Positions 16,271-24,229 of a DNA stretch of 36,551 bases are shown piece by piece. The notes below the pieces were generated by a model. It saw only the letters and a program-made list of their open reading frames with translations, was not told where the DNA came from and did no database searches. Origin of the DNA: Lentisphaeria bacterium (GTDB lineage: Bacteria; Verrucomicrobiota; Lentisphaeria; Victivallales; UBA1829); NCBI GenBank assembly GCA_017629515.1, contig JAGBXB010000044.1, positions 1 through 36,551 on the forward strand, read 5' to 3'. The position numbers and the translations under genes are program-made. The stretch's first letter is position 1. Each line of letters begins with the position of its first letter.

Positions 16271-17626
16271 ATGAAAATAGCTCTTCTTCCCCTTTATGTG
16301 AAATTGTATGATGATGTTGCCCCGGCCAACCATGAAAAGGCACAGAAATTTGCCGATGATGCCCTTAAAGCATTGGAAAAACTTTCTTTTGAAGTCGTTT
16401 CCGTTCCCCTCTGCCGTATTGCGGAGGAATTTAAGGATGCGGTAAAAAAGTTTGAAGAAGAAAAGTGTGAAGTCATCGTTACTCTGCATACAGCTTATTC
16501 CCCCTCTCTGGAATGTATTGATGCTCTTGCTTCCACAAAATTGCCCATTGTGGTTTTTGATACCACGCCGGATAAAGAATTTGAATTTTCGTTCGGGGGC
16601 AAACTTATGCTCAATCACGGTATCCACGGCGTGCAGGATATGTGTAATTTATTGTTGCAGAGGAAGAAAAAATTCCTGATCTGTGCCGGACATTATGAGA
16701 ACGCTTCCTATATGGAAAAAGTGAAAAATGCCATTACCGCTGCCTCCATGGCATATTCTTTTACTCATGGGAAAGTCGGGAATGTTGGCGGTGTATTTGC
16801 GGGAATGGGGGATTTCCGTATTCCGGACGGGGAATTCGGAATGGAAAATATTCCTTTTAAAGATGCGGAAGAATATCTGCCCACAGAAGAAGAGATCCAA
16901 AAGGAGATCTCCTGGGAAAAAGAAAACTTCCTTCTTGCGGAGGATCTTGCAGAAAAAGTGCAGTATGATACCGTGAAAAACTCTCTCAAACTGCGCAAAT
17001 GGGCAGAAAAAAATGCTCTTGACGCCTTTACCATCAACTTTCTGAAATGTGACCGCAGTATGGGATTTTCAGTCGTTCCTTTCTGCGAATGTTCCAAAGC
17101 TATGGCAAGAGGTATCGGCTATGCAGGGGAGGGGGATGTGCTTACCGCCCTTTTCTGCGGCACCGTGCTTAAAGTGAATAAAGAAACCACTTTTACAGAA
17201 ATGTTCTGCCCGGACTGGCAGGGAAACCGGATTTTTTTAAGCCACATGGGGGAAATGAATATTGCTCTTATGGATCAGAAACCTTTTCTTGCCGGAAGAG
17301 GGTGGAAGTTTTCCGATGCGGATGATATGGCAACCGCCACAGGTTGTCTGAAATCCGGAAAAGTCATCCTTGCCAATCTTGCACCCGGCGGGGAGGGGAA
17401 ATATACTCTTATTGCCTGTAAAGGGGTATTGACCGCACAGAATGACCCCCAGTTGAGAGATATGCGGGGATGGTTCGCTCCCGCTGATGGCAGAAATATC
17501 GGGGATTTTCTGGAAGAATACAGTAGAAAAGGTGGTACGCATCACAGTATCCTTTCTTATAATGGAAATATGGAAGTTTTTGCCTCCTTTGCATTCCTTA
17601 TGGGGTGGGATTTTGTGGAAATTTAA
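16271..17626 (+). CDS. L-fucose/L-arabinose isomerase family protein
   Basis: The 451-residue protein follows the amidohydrolase stop by one base. It has the FucI/AraA fold: an N-terminal alpha/beta region (IALLPLYVKLYDD, VIVTLHTAYSPSLECIDAL, LPIVVFDTTPD), a middle domain, and a C-terminal beta-rich domain. The likely Mn-binding and catalytic residues are in AraA-like contexts: Glu287 in GYAGEGD, Glu310 in FTEMF, His325 in SHMGEMN and His424/His425 in GGTHHS. Enzymes of this fold interconvert aldoses and ketoses in the cytoplasm. It is only a distant relative of true AraA or FucI, so the sugar cannot be named. With the kinase and amidohydrolase it suggests a pentose or deoxyhexose pathway. 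Confidence 0.85.
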   Translation: MKIALLPLYVKLYDDVAPANHEKAQKFADDALKALEKLSFEVVSVPLCRIAEEFKDAVKKFEEEKCEVIVTLHTAYSPSLECIDALASTKLPIVVFDTTPDKEFEFSFGGKLMLNHGIHGVQDMCNLLLQRKKKFLICAGHYENASYMEKVKNAITAASMAYSFTHGKVGNVGGVFAGMGDFRIPDGEFGMENIPFKDAEEYLPTEEEIQKEISWEKENFLLAEDLAEKVQYDTVKNSLKLRKWAEKNALDAFTINFLKCDRSMGFSVVPFCECSKAMARGIGYAGEGDVLTALFCGTVLKVNKETTFTEMFCPDWQGNRIFLSHMGEMNIALMDQKPFLAGRGWKFSDADDMATATGCLKSGKVILANLAPGGEGKYTLIACKGVLTAQNDPQLRDMRGWFAPADGRNIGDFLEEYSRKGGTHHSILSYNGNMEVFASFAFLMGWDFVEI

Positions 17627-17635
17627 GGAAAGAAT

Positions 17636-18805
17636 ATGCAGAAACTTTCAGAAAGAACAATGTCCTTTACCGATTCTGTTATCCGCAGGATGACAAGAGT
17701 TTCCAATTTGTATGATGCGGTGAATCTTTCCCAGGGGTTTCCGGATTTTGACCCGCCGCAGGAACTGGTCACCGCTCTTTCCCGTGTTGCCGTCAACGGC
17801 CCGCATCAGTATTCCATAACCTGGGGGGCAAAGAATTTCCGGGAGGCTCTTGCTGCAAAGCAGGAACATTTTACCGGAATGAAAGTTGATCCGGAAAGAG
17901 AGATCGTGGTAACTTGCGGCAGTACGGAAGCGATGATGGCAAGTATGATGAGCCTTGTAGATCCCGGAGACAAGGTGGCGGTCTTTTCCCCTTTCTATGA
18001 AAATTACGGGGCGGATGCCATTCTTTCCGGTGCGGAACCCATCTATATACCATTGCGGGTGCCGGAGTTTTATTTTGATGAAAGAGAATTGGAAGAAGCC
18101 TTCCGGAAAGGTGCAAAAGTTCTGATTTTGTGTAATCCTTCCAATCCCTGTGGAAAGGTTTTCTCTTTTGAGGAACTTTCCCTTATTGCCCGTCTGGTGG
18201 AAAAATATGATGCCTATGTGATCACCGATGAGGTCTATGAGCATATTATTTATGAACCCTGTAAACATATCCCTTTTGCCACTCTTCCCGGAATGAGGCA
18301 GAGAACAGTGATTTGTTCTTCTCTTTCCAAGACCTATTCCATTACCGGCTGGCGTCTGGGGTATGTGATCGCTCCTCCCGTTATTACGGAAACGATCCGG
18401 AAAGTGCATGACTTCCTTACTGTCGGGGCAGCTTCCCCCTTGCAGGAAGCTGCGGTCACCGCGTTGAAATTTGGCGATGAGTATTATAAAAGTTTACAGG
18501 AAAAATATACTTCTTTGCGGAAATTTTTCCTTGACGGCCTGGATAAGGCAGGTATCACCCATACCACTCCCTGCGGGGCATATTATGTTTTGGCAGATAT
18601 ATCTGAATTCGGGTATGACAGTGATTTGGAATTTTGTGAAGATCTTGCGGAAAAAGTCGGAGTCGGGGCAGTTCCCGGTTCCAGTTTCTTTAAAGAGGAT
18701 GTACGGCATCTGATCCGTTTCCACTTTGCCAAGAAAGAATCCACATTGCAGGAGGCTCTCTCCCGCCTGATGAAAATACGGGAACTTATGCCCCGTAAGA
18801 AATAA
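17636..18805 (+). CDS. Class I/II pyridoxal-phosphate aminotransferase
   Basis: The 389-residue protein starts 9 bases after the isomerase with AAGGA upstream. Landmarks are VNLSQGFPDFDPP, QYSITWGAKNFREAL, VVTCGSTEAMMA, LCNPSNPCGKVF, ITDEVYEHIIYE with the PLP-binding Asp, Lys232 in SSLSKTYSITGWRLGY (Schiff base), and the C-terminal RFHFAKKE with the substrate carboxylate Arg. The pattern is nearest to the kynurenine/methionine/aspartate aminotransferase branch. It closes the sugar-related operon; it could supply the amino donor balance for the class III enzyme or be an amino-acid gene that joined the transcript. No strong terminator follows. Confidence 0.9.
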   Translation: MQKLSERTMSFTDSVIRRMTRVSNLYDAVNLSQGFPDFDPPQELVTALSRVAVNGPHQYSITWGAKNFREALAAKQEHFTGMKVDPEREIVVTCGSTEAMMASMMSLVDPGDKVAVFSPFYENYGADAILSGAEPIYIPLRVPEFYFDERELEEAFRKGAKVLILCNPSNPCGKVFSFEELSLIARLVEKYDAYVITDEVYEHIIYEPCKHIPFATLPGMRQRTVICSSLSKTYSITGWRLGYVIAPPVITETIRKVHDFLTVGAASPLQEAAVTALKFGDEYYKSLQEKYTSLRKFFLDGLDKAGITHTTPCGAYYVLADISEFGYDSDLEFCEDLAEKVGVGAVPGSSFFKEDVRHLIRFHFAKKESTLQEALSRLMKIRELMPRKK

Positions 18806-19090
18806 GAGGTAATTTCAAAAGTCCCCGAAAGCAGATTCGTATTGACTTTGTTCTGCAAATGAAGCATTCCCGGCTGTTACCGCTGTGGGTGGCAGGCTCA
18901 AAATGAGATGCATATTTTGTGCGGTTGCCTGCGCACCAGCACAAAATTACCATTCACAGAACTGTGTCACTATTCTTTTCCTTTGTTTCGGATGACTTTT
19001 TCATTACCCCGTAAGTTTTTTCCAGAGTAAAAAAACGGCTGTAAAAAGAAAAAAATCTCGTTTTTTACTGGAAAAAATATTTTTTTATCG
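18806..19090. other. Intergenic region with a ~115-nt structured segment
   Basis: A closed structure is visible. GTTCTG near 18850 pairs with CAGAAC near 18957, flanked inside by TGAA/TTCA. Within it GGTGGCAGGC pairs with GCCTGC-G-CACC over about ten pairs with one bulge. A competing stem ATTTTGTGC/GCACAAAAT shares part of the loop. It is more GC-rich than the surrounding spacer and holds no ORF. I do not recognise 4.5S, 6S, tmRNA or a known riboswitch, and the strand is not certain. Confidence 0.4.
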
Positions 19091-19096
19091 TATATT
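19091..19096 (+). promoter_or_regulatory. -10 box of the rnpB promoter
   Basis: TATATT lies 8 bases before the first base of the predicted P1 helix (19105), the right distance for a transcription start. The -35 region is weak (TGGAAA at 19069-19074, 16 bases upstream). Confidence 0.5.
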
Positions 19097-19104
19097 AAAT
19101 ATCC

Positions 19105-19448
19105 GGAAACGGCGCCGGCGGCCGCCGGGATCAGCAATGAACCCGGAGGAAAGTCCGGACTCCATAGAGCAGGGAGTCCGCCTTATGGCGGATACTGCAA
19201 AGTAAATTTGCAGGAAGGAAAGCGCAACAGAAAGTATACCGCCCGGTTTTACCGGGTAAGGGTGAAATGGCAGGGTAAGAGCCTGCCGGGAACGGGAGTG
19301 ATCCCTTCCGTCATGGCAAGCCCCTCCCGGAGCAAGGTCAAATAGGGGATGAGCTGTTGCTCGCAGCGTTTGAATCCCGGGTTCTGACTGCATAGACAGA
19401 TGGTCGCCACCCGAAAGGGGACAGAATCCGGCTTATGACGCCGTTTCC
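19105..19448 (+). ncRNA. rnpB: RNase P RNA, bacterial class A
   Basis: This is the catalytic RNA that removes 5' leaders from tRNA precursors. The universal blocks are present in order: GAGGAAAGTCCGGACTCC from about 19147, CAACAGAAAGTATACCGCC near 19226, GGGTGAAATGGCAGGGTAAGAGCCTGCCG, GCAAGGTCAAATAGGG near 19333, and the closing ACAGAATCCGGCTTA near 19421. The ends GGAAACGGCG (19105-19114) and CGCCGTTTCC (19439-19448) form helix P1 and are followed directly by a T-rich run that serves as terminator. The length of about 344 nt fits class A. The region is clearly richer in GC than the neighbouring spacers. Confidence 0.96.
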
Positions 19449-19481
19449 TTTTTTTATTTTTACCTTTTGAGGAGAAAGATT

Positions 19482-20084
19482 TTGGGTTATAAAGAAGAAC
19501 TTGCCTCCCTTGTGGAACGGACTGAAAAAAAACGCACAGATTCTTCAGGTGAAAACAGGAAAAAAAAGAAAAGTTTTTCTGTAAATGGCAAAACTTTATT
19601 CTTGTTTCTTCTGCTTTTTTCTGCGGCGGTGTGGTGCTTTTTCACCTTTTGGAATGGGAAAAGTGAAGAAGATCTTATCCGGGAGCAGTTCGTTGCAGTT
19701 GCGGAACTTCTGAGTAAAGAAAAGAAAGAGGGCGTTATCGTTGCTGCCGCCAATATGCAGAAACTGGGAGGATATTTTGCTCCTGTGACTCATATCGGCA
19801 TTGAGGAACTTTCCTGGATGAATGGTGATCTTGACCGGGAAGCTGTGATCCGGAACGCATTCCGCGGGAAAAGTATGTTTGAGCGTTTGAAAATAGATTT
19901 TTCGATCCATGAGTGCGGAGTACGGGGAAATGATGCAACGGTTCTTTTTACTGTAACCATTTCCGGTACATTGCGTAACGGCGGGAAAACCAGAGAAGTA
20001 CGGGATCTGGAAGGCGGTTTGAATAAAGAAAATGGAAAATGGCTTTTCCGGTCATTGAGAATAAATGAATTGATCAAAAAATAA
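19482..20084 (+). CDS. Small single-pass membrane protein of unknown function
   Basis: A TTG at 19482 is chosen as start because AGGAG lies 7 bases before it (19470-19474); the earlier in-frame TTG at 19467 overlaps that site. The 200-residue product has a basic N-terminal region, one membrane segment (residues ~40-58, FLFLLLFSAAVWCFFTF) and an extracytoplasmic domain of ~140 residues. That domain alternates helix (EEDLIREQFVAVAELLSKEKKEG) with strands ending in GKWLFRSLRINEL, a layout reminiscent of NTF2-like/SnoaL folds. No catalytic residues are evident. It follows rnpB by 33 bases and precedes the antiporter by 31, so it is probably co-transcribed with the antiporter. Confidence 0.7.
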   Translation: MGYKEELASLVERTEKKRTDSSGENRKKKKSFSVNGKTLFLFLLLFSAAVWCFFTFWNGKSEEDLIREQFVAVAELLSKEKKEGVIVAAANMQKLGGYFAPVTHIGIEELSWMNGDLDREAVIRNAFRGKSMFERLKIDFSIHECGVRGNDATVLFTVTISGTLRNGGKTREVRDLEGGLNKENGKWLFRSLRINELIKK

Positions 20085-20115
20085 AATATAAAAATCCAAA
20101 AAAGGAAAGGAAAAA

Positions 20116-21069
20116 ATGGATACAATTTTACAACTTGTCTGGGCGGTTCTTTCGATAGCCCTTCTCTATTACGGAGCGGAATTTCTGGTGGATGGCGGGG
20201 TGGCTCTTGCCAAACGGATGAAAATAAGTGCCCTCGTCATCGGGCTTACTCTTGTGAGTTTCGCAACAAGTGCACCGGAACTTGTGGTAAGTACGGATGC
20301 GGCATTGAAAGGTTTCGGCGGGATCGCTCTGGGTAATGTGATCGGCTCAAATATCTGTAATATCGGCTTGATCCTGGGATTATCTGCACTGGTTGCACCC
20401 TTTGGCATCAATAAACAGTTGCTGAAAGTGGATGTGCCCATCATGCTTTTTGTTACGGTCATTCTTGCCGCGCTCTGTTATTTTGCCGGAGGCGTGGGCA
20501 GAATTGCAGGAGCGTGTTTCTTCGGTATCGGAATCGTTTATACGGTTGCAAGTATTTATGTTGCAAGGAAAAAAGAACTTGCCGGGGAAAAAGGTGAGGA
20601 GGAAGAGGAAGAAAAACCCATGGCGTTATGGAAAGCGATCGTGCTTGTCCTTGTGGGAATATCTATGTTATGCGGCGGCGGGAAACTGCTGGTGAATTCC
20701 GCTGTATATTTTGCATTTCTTTTCAAGATCCCGGAAGCAGTCATTGCCCTTACCGTTGTAGCGGTGGGGACAAGCCTGCCGGAACTTGCCACAAGTCTTA
20801 TTGCCGCTGTGAAAGGGGAAAATGATATTGCCATCGGCAATGTGGTCGGCTCCAACTTCCTCAATATCGTTATTATCATGGGGATATCGCCTTTGTGCAG
20901 ACCTGTGGAAGCTTTCGGGATCAAAACGTTTGATCTTATCTCTTTGCTTGTCATAAGTTTTGCTCTTGTGCCTATGTTATATACAGGGAAAAAAATTGGC
21001 AGGATTTCCGGCGCGATTCTTGTCCTGCTTTATATTGCCTATACAACTTATCTTGTCAAAACTCTGTAA
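20116..21069 (+). CDS. Calcium/sodium antiporter, CaCA family (YrbG-like)
   Basis: The 317-residue protein has ten or so membrane segments with the duplicated alpha repeats of CaCA exchangers. The first is GLTLVSFATSAPELVVS with GNVIGSNICNIGLILG; the second is ALTVVAVGTSLPELATS with GNVVGSNFLNIVIIMG. The acidic residues in the two PEL motifs bind the cation. A cytoplasmic acidic loop (GEKGEEEEEEK, residues ~157-167) separates the halves. Members exchange Na+ or H+ for Ca2+ across the inner membrane. The length matches YrbG (~325). An AGGAAA site precedes the ATG and a strong terminator follows. Confidence 0.92.
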   Translation: MDTILQLVWAVLSIALLYYGAEFLVDGGVALAKRMKISALVIGLTLVSFATSAPELVVSTDAALKGFGGIALGNVIGSNICNIGLILGLSALVAPFGINKQLLKVDVPIMLFVTVILAALCYFAGGVGRIAGACFFGIGIVYTVASIYVARKKELAGEKGEEEEEEKPMALWKAIVLVLVGISMLCGGGKLLVNSAVYFAFLFKIPEAVIALTVVAVGTSLPELATSLIAAVKGENDIAIGNVVGSNFLNIVIIMGISPLCRPVEAFGIKTFDLISLLVISFALVPMLYTGKKIGRISGAILVLLYIAYTTYLVKTL

Positions 21070-21089
21070 GTAAAGAAAAACCATAAAGA

Positions 21090-21131
21090 AAATCCGGCGG
21101 GAAGAACTTCTTTTCCGCCGGATTTTTTTTA
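21090..21131 (+). terminator. Terminator after the antiporter gene
   Basis: AATCCGGCGG and CCGCCGGATT form a 10-bp GC-rich stem followed by eight T. It isolates the next operon from upstream transcription. Confidence 0.93.
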
Positions 21132-21211
21132 GCAGAAGGTAAAGAGAAAATTACAAAAATTCTTTCATAACCTCCTGCTGCTGTTTCTTTCTTTTTTTCT
21201 GATTTTTCTAT

Positions 21212-21239
21212 TTGAAAAATCTTAATATTATGCTATATT
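21212..21239 (+). promoter_or_regulatory. Promoter of the nine-gene GTPase/channel operon
   Basis: TTGAAA (21212-21217) and TATATT (21234-21239) are 16 bases apart and the -10 box is preceded by TGC, an extended -10. Transcription would start near 21246, 38 bases before the first start codon. It is the only convincing promoter seen before the end of the operon at 34568. Confidence 0.7.
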
Positions 21240-21283
21240 CTGCATAACAGCAATGGATTCTGAATTTTTTACAGGAGGCAGAT

Positions 21284-22378
21284 TTGAAAAAGATAGTCTT
21301 TGTATTAGCTTTTATATTGACGGGTATGGCGGCATTTGGCGCAAAATATACGGATCTGACCGACCGGGATGAGGGGATTTTGCTTTTTCATCAGCGGCAG
21401 CATAAAGTCTATGTTTTCAAAAAGACCACCGGAAATAATTTCTGGCAGTGTTCTCTTTTCAGGGAAAACAAAGTGGAAGATCTGGATCCGAAATATTGCA
21501 TTGTGCTGGATGCGGATGAAGAAAGTATCACAGCGGAGGATGTGGCGATCAATTATGCCTATTACTCCAATAGAGCAACCTGGAACCGTTTCAAGGCATC
21601 GGCATACAGAAATATCGCCAAAAAAATGAATGCCCCCGCTATTATGCAGATCCTTGCTTTCGAGATGCAGTTGAAAAAACTTTCCGGCAGTATTGATGAT
21701 AAAGTGAATACTGCGGCAAGTATCATAAGAAGCGAAAAAATGAAAGAGTGGATGGATAAGGCGAATAATCCTGTATATAATGTGAAAACAAGTAGAAACA
21801 GTTTCAATAAACAGCCAGTGCTGAACAGAAAAAAACAGCCGGAAAATAACCGTGCCGAAGCCCAGTTGGAACTTATTGTGGAAGACCTGGAAGTAATGCT
21901 GGAAAAAAATGAATGCACAAAACTTATCCGCAGAACGGCGGATACCGATGGAAATTATTTTATTGCTTTTTCCATGTATATGAAATATTACGAATGTGTC
22001 AGAAGAGGTTTTGCCAATCTTAATGACGATTTGAGAAAGGAATTGTCTGCGGAAGTGCTTGCTCTCGGAAAAGAACTTTTGAGCAAATATCAGCAGCAGC
22101 GGGATAAAAATAAAAAACGGGAAAGTGATTTCAGAAATCTCTGTCAAGACATGCATGGCGCGTGGGAATATGCCAGTGCTTTGAGTATGAAGGAAATGCA
22201 GAGAAGCATGAAAAGTTTTTTTGTTTCCTATCAGAACCTGCGGATTTTTTCTTACCATACGGAATTTCCCAAGTGGGGGAATTGTGCATTGGAAGTATTG
22301 CAGATGATCGAATCTTCCGAACTGGAAAAGAAATTTGATGCGGCTCTTGCCTCCTATCAGAAGAGAGTTGCCCCCTGA
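21284..22378 (+). CDS. Secreted helical protein, first gene of the GTPase/channel operon
   Basis: The TTG start at 21284 has AGGAGG 5 bases upstream, one of the strongest ribosome sites in the window. The 364-residue product begins with a signal peptide cleaved after about residue 19 (GMAAFG/AKY). The remainder is hydrophilic. An N-terminal beta-rich part carries GNNFWQCSLFREN, and the rest is mostly helical, with a basic, Asn-rich linker near residues 165-190 and a long helix around 250-285. It matches no family I know. Its position, 36 bases ahead of the GTPase, makes it a likely periplasmic component or sensor of the same machine. Long frames on the opposite strand are antisense shadows. 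Confidence 0.75.
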   Translation: MKKIVFVLAFILTGMAAFGAKYTDLTDRDEGILLFHQRQHKVYVFKKTTGNNFWQCSLFRENKVEDLDPKYCIVLDADEESITAEDVAINYAYYSNRATWNRFKASAYRNIAKKMNAPAIMQILAFEMQLKKLSGSIDDKVNTAASIIRSEKMKEWMDKANNPVYNVKTSRNSFNKQPVLNRKKQPENNRAEAQLELIVEDLEVMLEKNECTKLIRRTADTDGNYFIAFSMYMKYYECVRRGFANLNDDLRKELSAEVLALGKELLSKYQQQRDKNKKRESDFRNLCQDMHGAWEYASALSMKEMQRSMKSFFVSYQNLRIFSYHTEFPKWGNCALEVLQMIESSELEKKFDAALASYQKRVAP

Positions 22379-22414
22379 ATAAAAAATGAATGTGTTTACG
22401 ATAAAGGTTGAACG

Positions 22415-24217
22415 ATGACGGAATATTTTATTATCAAAGACGGTGTGCAGGTCGGCCCCTATACATTGGAACAATTGGGGAAGATGCTGGATGGAAAAAT
22501 GATCTCCGGCAATACTCTTGTACGGATCAGCGGTGGAACGGAGGACGGGGAGCATCATGCGGTAAGCCGGCTCCTGGGAAACCGGACAGCAGTTCTGGGT
22601 GAACAGCAGAATATTGCCACTCTTTTAAGCGATGAAGGCAATGTGATGCGGATAGCGTGTCCCCTTTGCGGTCAGCATTATAAAATAACGGAAGATCTTT
22701 TTGAGACAAAAGCGTTCCGCTGTGTCAAATGTTCCTGCCAGTTCAAATTGCCGCCCCGTGCCGGAAAAACGCCCCATGCCGCAACGAATGCAGCATCGGA
22801 ATTTTTTGATACAGAGATACCGGAAGGGGATTTATTGTGTCCCCATTGCTGGAAAAGTTTTGACCGGGATTATGTATTGTATATTTCTGTGCATCCCTCT
22901 CTTTTCGGTGATCCCATTTTAGGGGAATATGTGCAGAAACGCTTTGTGCCTACTGTATTCAATCAGGCGGGGCAGCCTCTGGATCAATGCGGACTTCCGG
23001 CTACCGAGATGGCGTGTCCCAGATGTCACTTGCGGATCCCCTCCGGAATGGTGGATACTCCCGCATTGTACTTTTCCATTGCCGGGGCAACTTCCAGCGG
23101 AAAATCCTATTTCCTTACCTGCATGATCCATCAGTTGCGCAAATGCCTTTCCGATTACTTCGGAGCCGCATTTTTTGATGCCGATCCCCGGTTGAATGAG
23201 ACACTCAATATCTATGAAAAACAGTTGTTTATGGCTCTTGAACCCGGAAATATCACCGCACTGCCTGCCACCCAGATCTCCGGGGAGGGGATCTCCGACA
23301 GAGTGAAACTGGATGATATCGAAGTGGAGCTGCCCAAACCTTTTGTGTTTGAGTTCCGCAACAAGGACAGTCAGGATGATCTGAATATGGTCTTCTATGA
23401 CAACTCCGGGGAAATGTTCATTCCCGGAAGAGATGAGTGGGTGAACCAGGCAACATTCCATCTTTCCCATTCTGACGGGATCATGTTCCTTTTCGACCCA
23501 ACCAACGATGCCGCCATGCGGCTTGCTCTTTGTGATGCAAGAGATCCCCAGGTCTCCAAAAATCCCCGTGCGGTGGATCAGACGATCCTGCTTACGGAGA
23601 TGATCAGCCGGATCAGAAGACATGCCAATATGGTAAGTTCCGATACTTGCAAGATCCCCCTTGTTATTGCCGTAGGCAAATATGATACATGGAAAGAAAA
23701 ATTCCCTGTGGATCTTGCAAGCGTTCCCTATATAACAGAAGGGGAAACTCTGGATGACGATGTGAAACGCTCCCTGTATATGGAAAATATCCTTGCCGTT
23801 TCCTATAAATTGCGGGAAATGATGCTGCAATTCGTACCGGGACTTGTGAATGCGGCGGAAAGTTTCTTTGAAGAAGTGTATTTTGTGCCGGTAAGCAATT
23901 TCGGTACTCTGGCAGAACAGGATGCTGATGGCAGGATCGGCGTAGTGCCGGAAAAGATCGCCCCTGTCTGGGTGGAAGTACCCATATTGATCCTGCTTTC
24001 CAAAAATGAGCAGATCAGAGAAAAAGAGGTTTCTGTCCGCAATACGGGAACAGAATTGGGAAAAATCGTCAATAATCATATTGCATTCATCCATCCGGAA
24101 AACGGCAAACAGGTATTTCTCCCATCCAATTATGCCGGTATAGAATTGGAGATCGGCGGAAAACTTTACCGCCTGCCCGGAGGGAAAAGGGATAAAGTTT
24201 TGCAGAAAAAGATTTAA
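22415..24217 (+). CDS. GYF/zinc-ribbon P-loop GTPase (DO-GTPase2-like)
   Basis: The 600-residue cytoplasmic protein has three parts. Residues 1-45 are a GYF_2 (DUF4339) domain: EYFIIKDGVQVGPYTLEQLGKML. Two zinc-binding clusters follow: Cys82/Cys85 with Cys103/Cys106, and Cys142/Cys145 with Cys201/Cys204. Then comes a P-loop NTPase with Walker A GATSSGKS (224-231), a Walker B/switch II-like VFYDNSGE (Asp329) and AVGKYD (421-424) in the place of the NKxD guanine motif. The arrangement resembles the TRAFAC-like DO-GTPases that Aravind and co-workers linked to GAP1 proteins in predicted conflict systems; the next gene encodes such a GAP1-like protein. The G-K-x-D variant leaves guanine specificity to be tested. 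There are 36 bases to the gene upstream and 12 to the gene downstream. Confidence 0.82.
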   Translation: MTEYFIIKDGVQVGPYTLEQLGKMLDGKMISGNTLVRISGGTEDGEHHAVSRLLGNRTAVLGEQQNIATLLSDEGNVMRIACPLCGQHYKITEDLFETKAFRCVKCSCQFKLPPRAGKTPHAATNAASEFFDTEIPEGDLLCPHCWKSFDRDYVLYISVHPSLFGDPILGEYVQKRFVPTVFNQAGQPLDQCGLPATEMACPRCHLRIPSGMVDTPALYFSIAGATSSGKSYFLTCMIHQLRKCLSDYFGAAFFDADPRLNETLNIYEKQLFMALEPGNITALPATQISGEGISDRVKLDDIEVELPKPFVFEFRNKDSQDDLNMVFYDNSGEMFIPGRDEWVNQATFHLSHSDGIMFLFDPTNDAAMRLALCDARDPQVSKNPRAVDQTILLTEMISRIRRHANMVSSDTCKIPLVIAVGKYDTWKEKFPVDLASVPYITEGETLDDDVKRSLYMENILAVSYKLREMMLQFVPGLVNAAESFFEEVYFVPVSNFGTLAEQDADGRIGVVPEKIAPVWVEVPILILLSKNEQIREKEVSVRNTGTELGKIVNNHIAFIHPENGKQVFLPSNYAGIELEIGGKLYRLPGGKRDKVLQKKI

Positions 24218-24229
24218 GGGAATAAGAAA

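Noticed and set aside
18840-18975. 6S RNA, 4.5S SRP RNA, tmRNA or a known riboswitch
   Set aside because: The diagnostic consensus blocks of these RNAs are not found on either strand.
19085-19393. 102-codon minus-strand frame
   Set aside because: It is antisense to the RNase P RNA gene, whose conserved blocks explain the sequence.
21305-22558. 417-codon minus-strand frame
   Set aside because: It is antisense to the secreted first gene of the operon, which has AGGAGG and a signal peptide; the frame also crosses into the GTPase gene.
22919-24094. 391-codon minus-strand frame
   Set aside because: It is antisense to the GTPase gene with its Walker motifs; long shadow frames are common here because of the skewed codon use.
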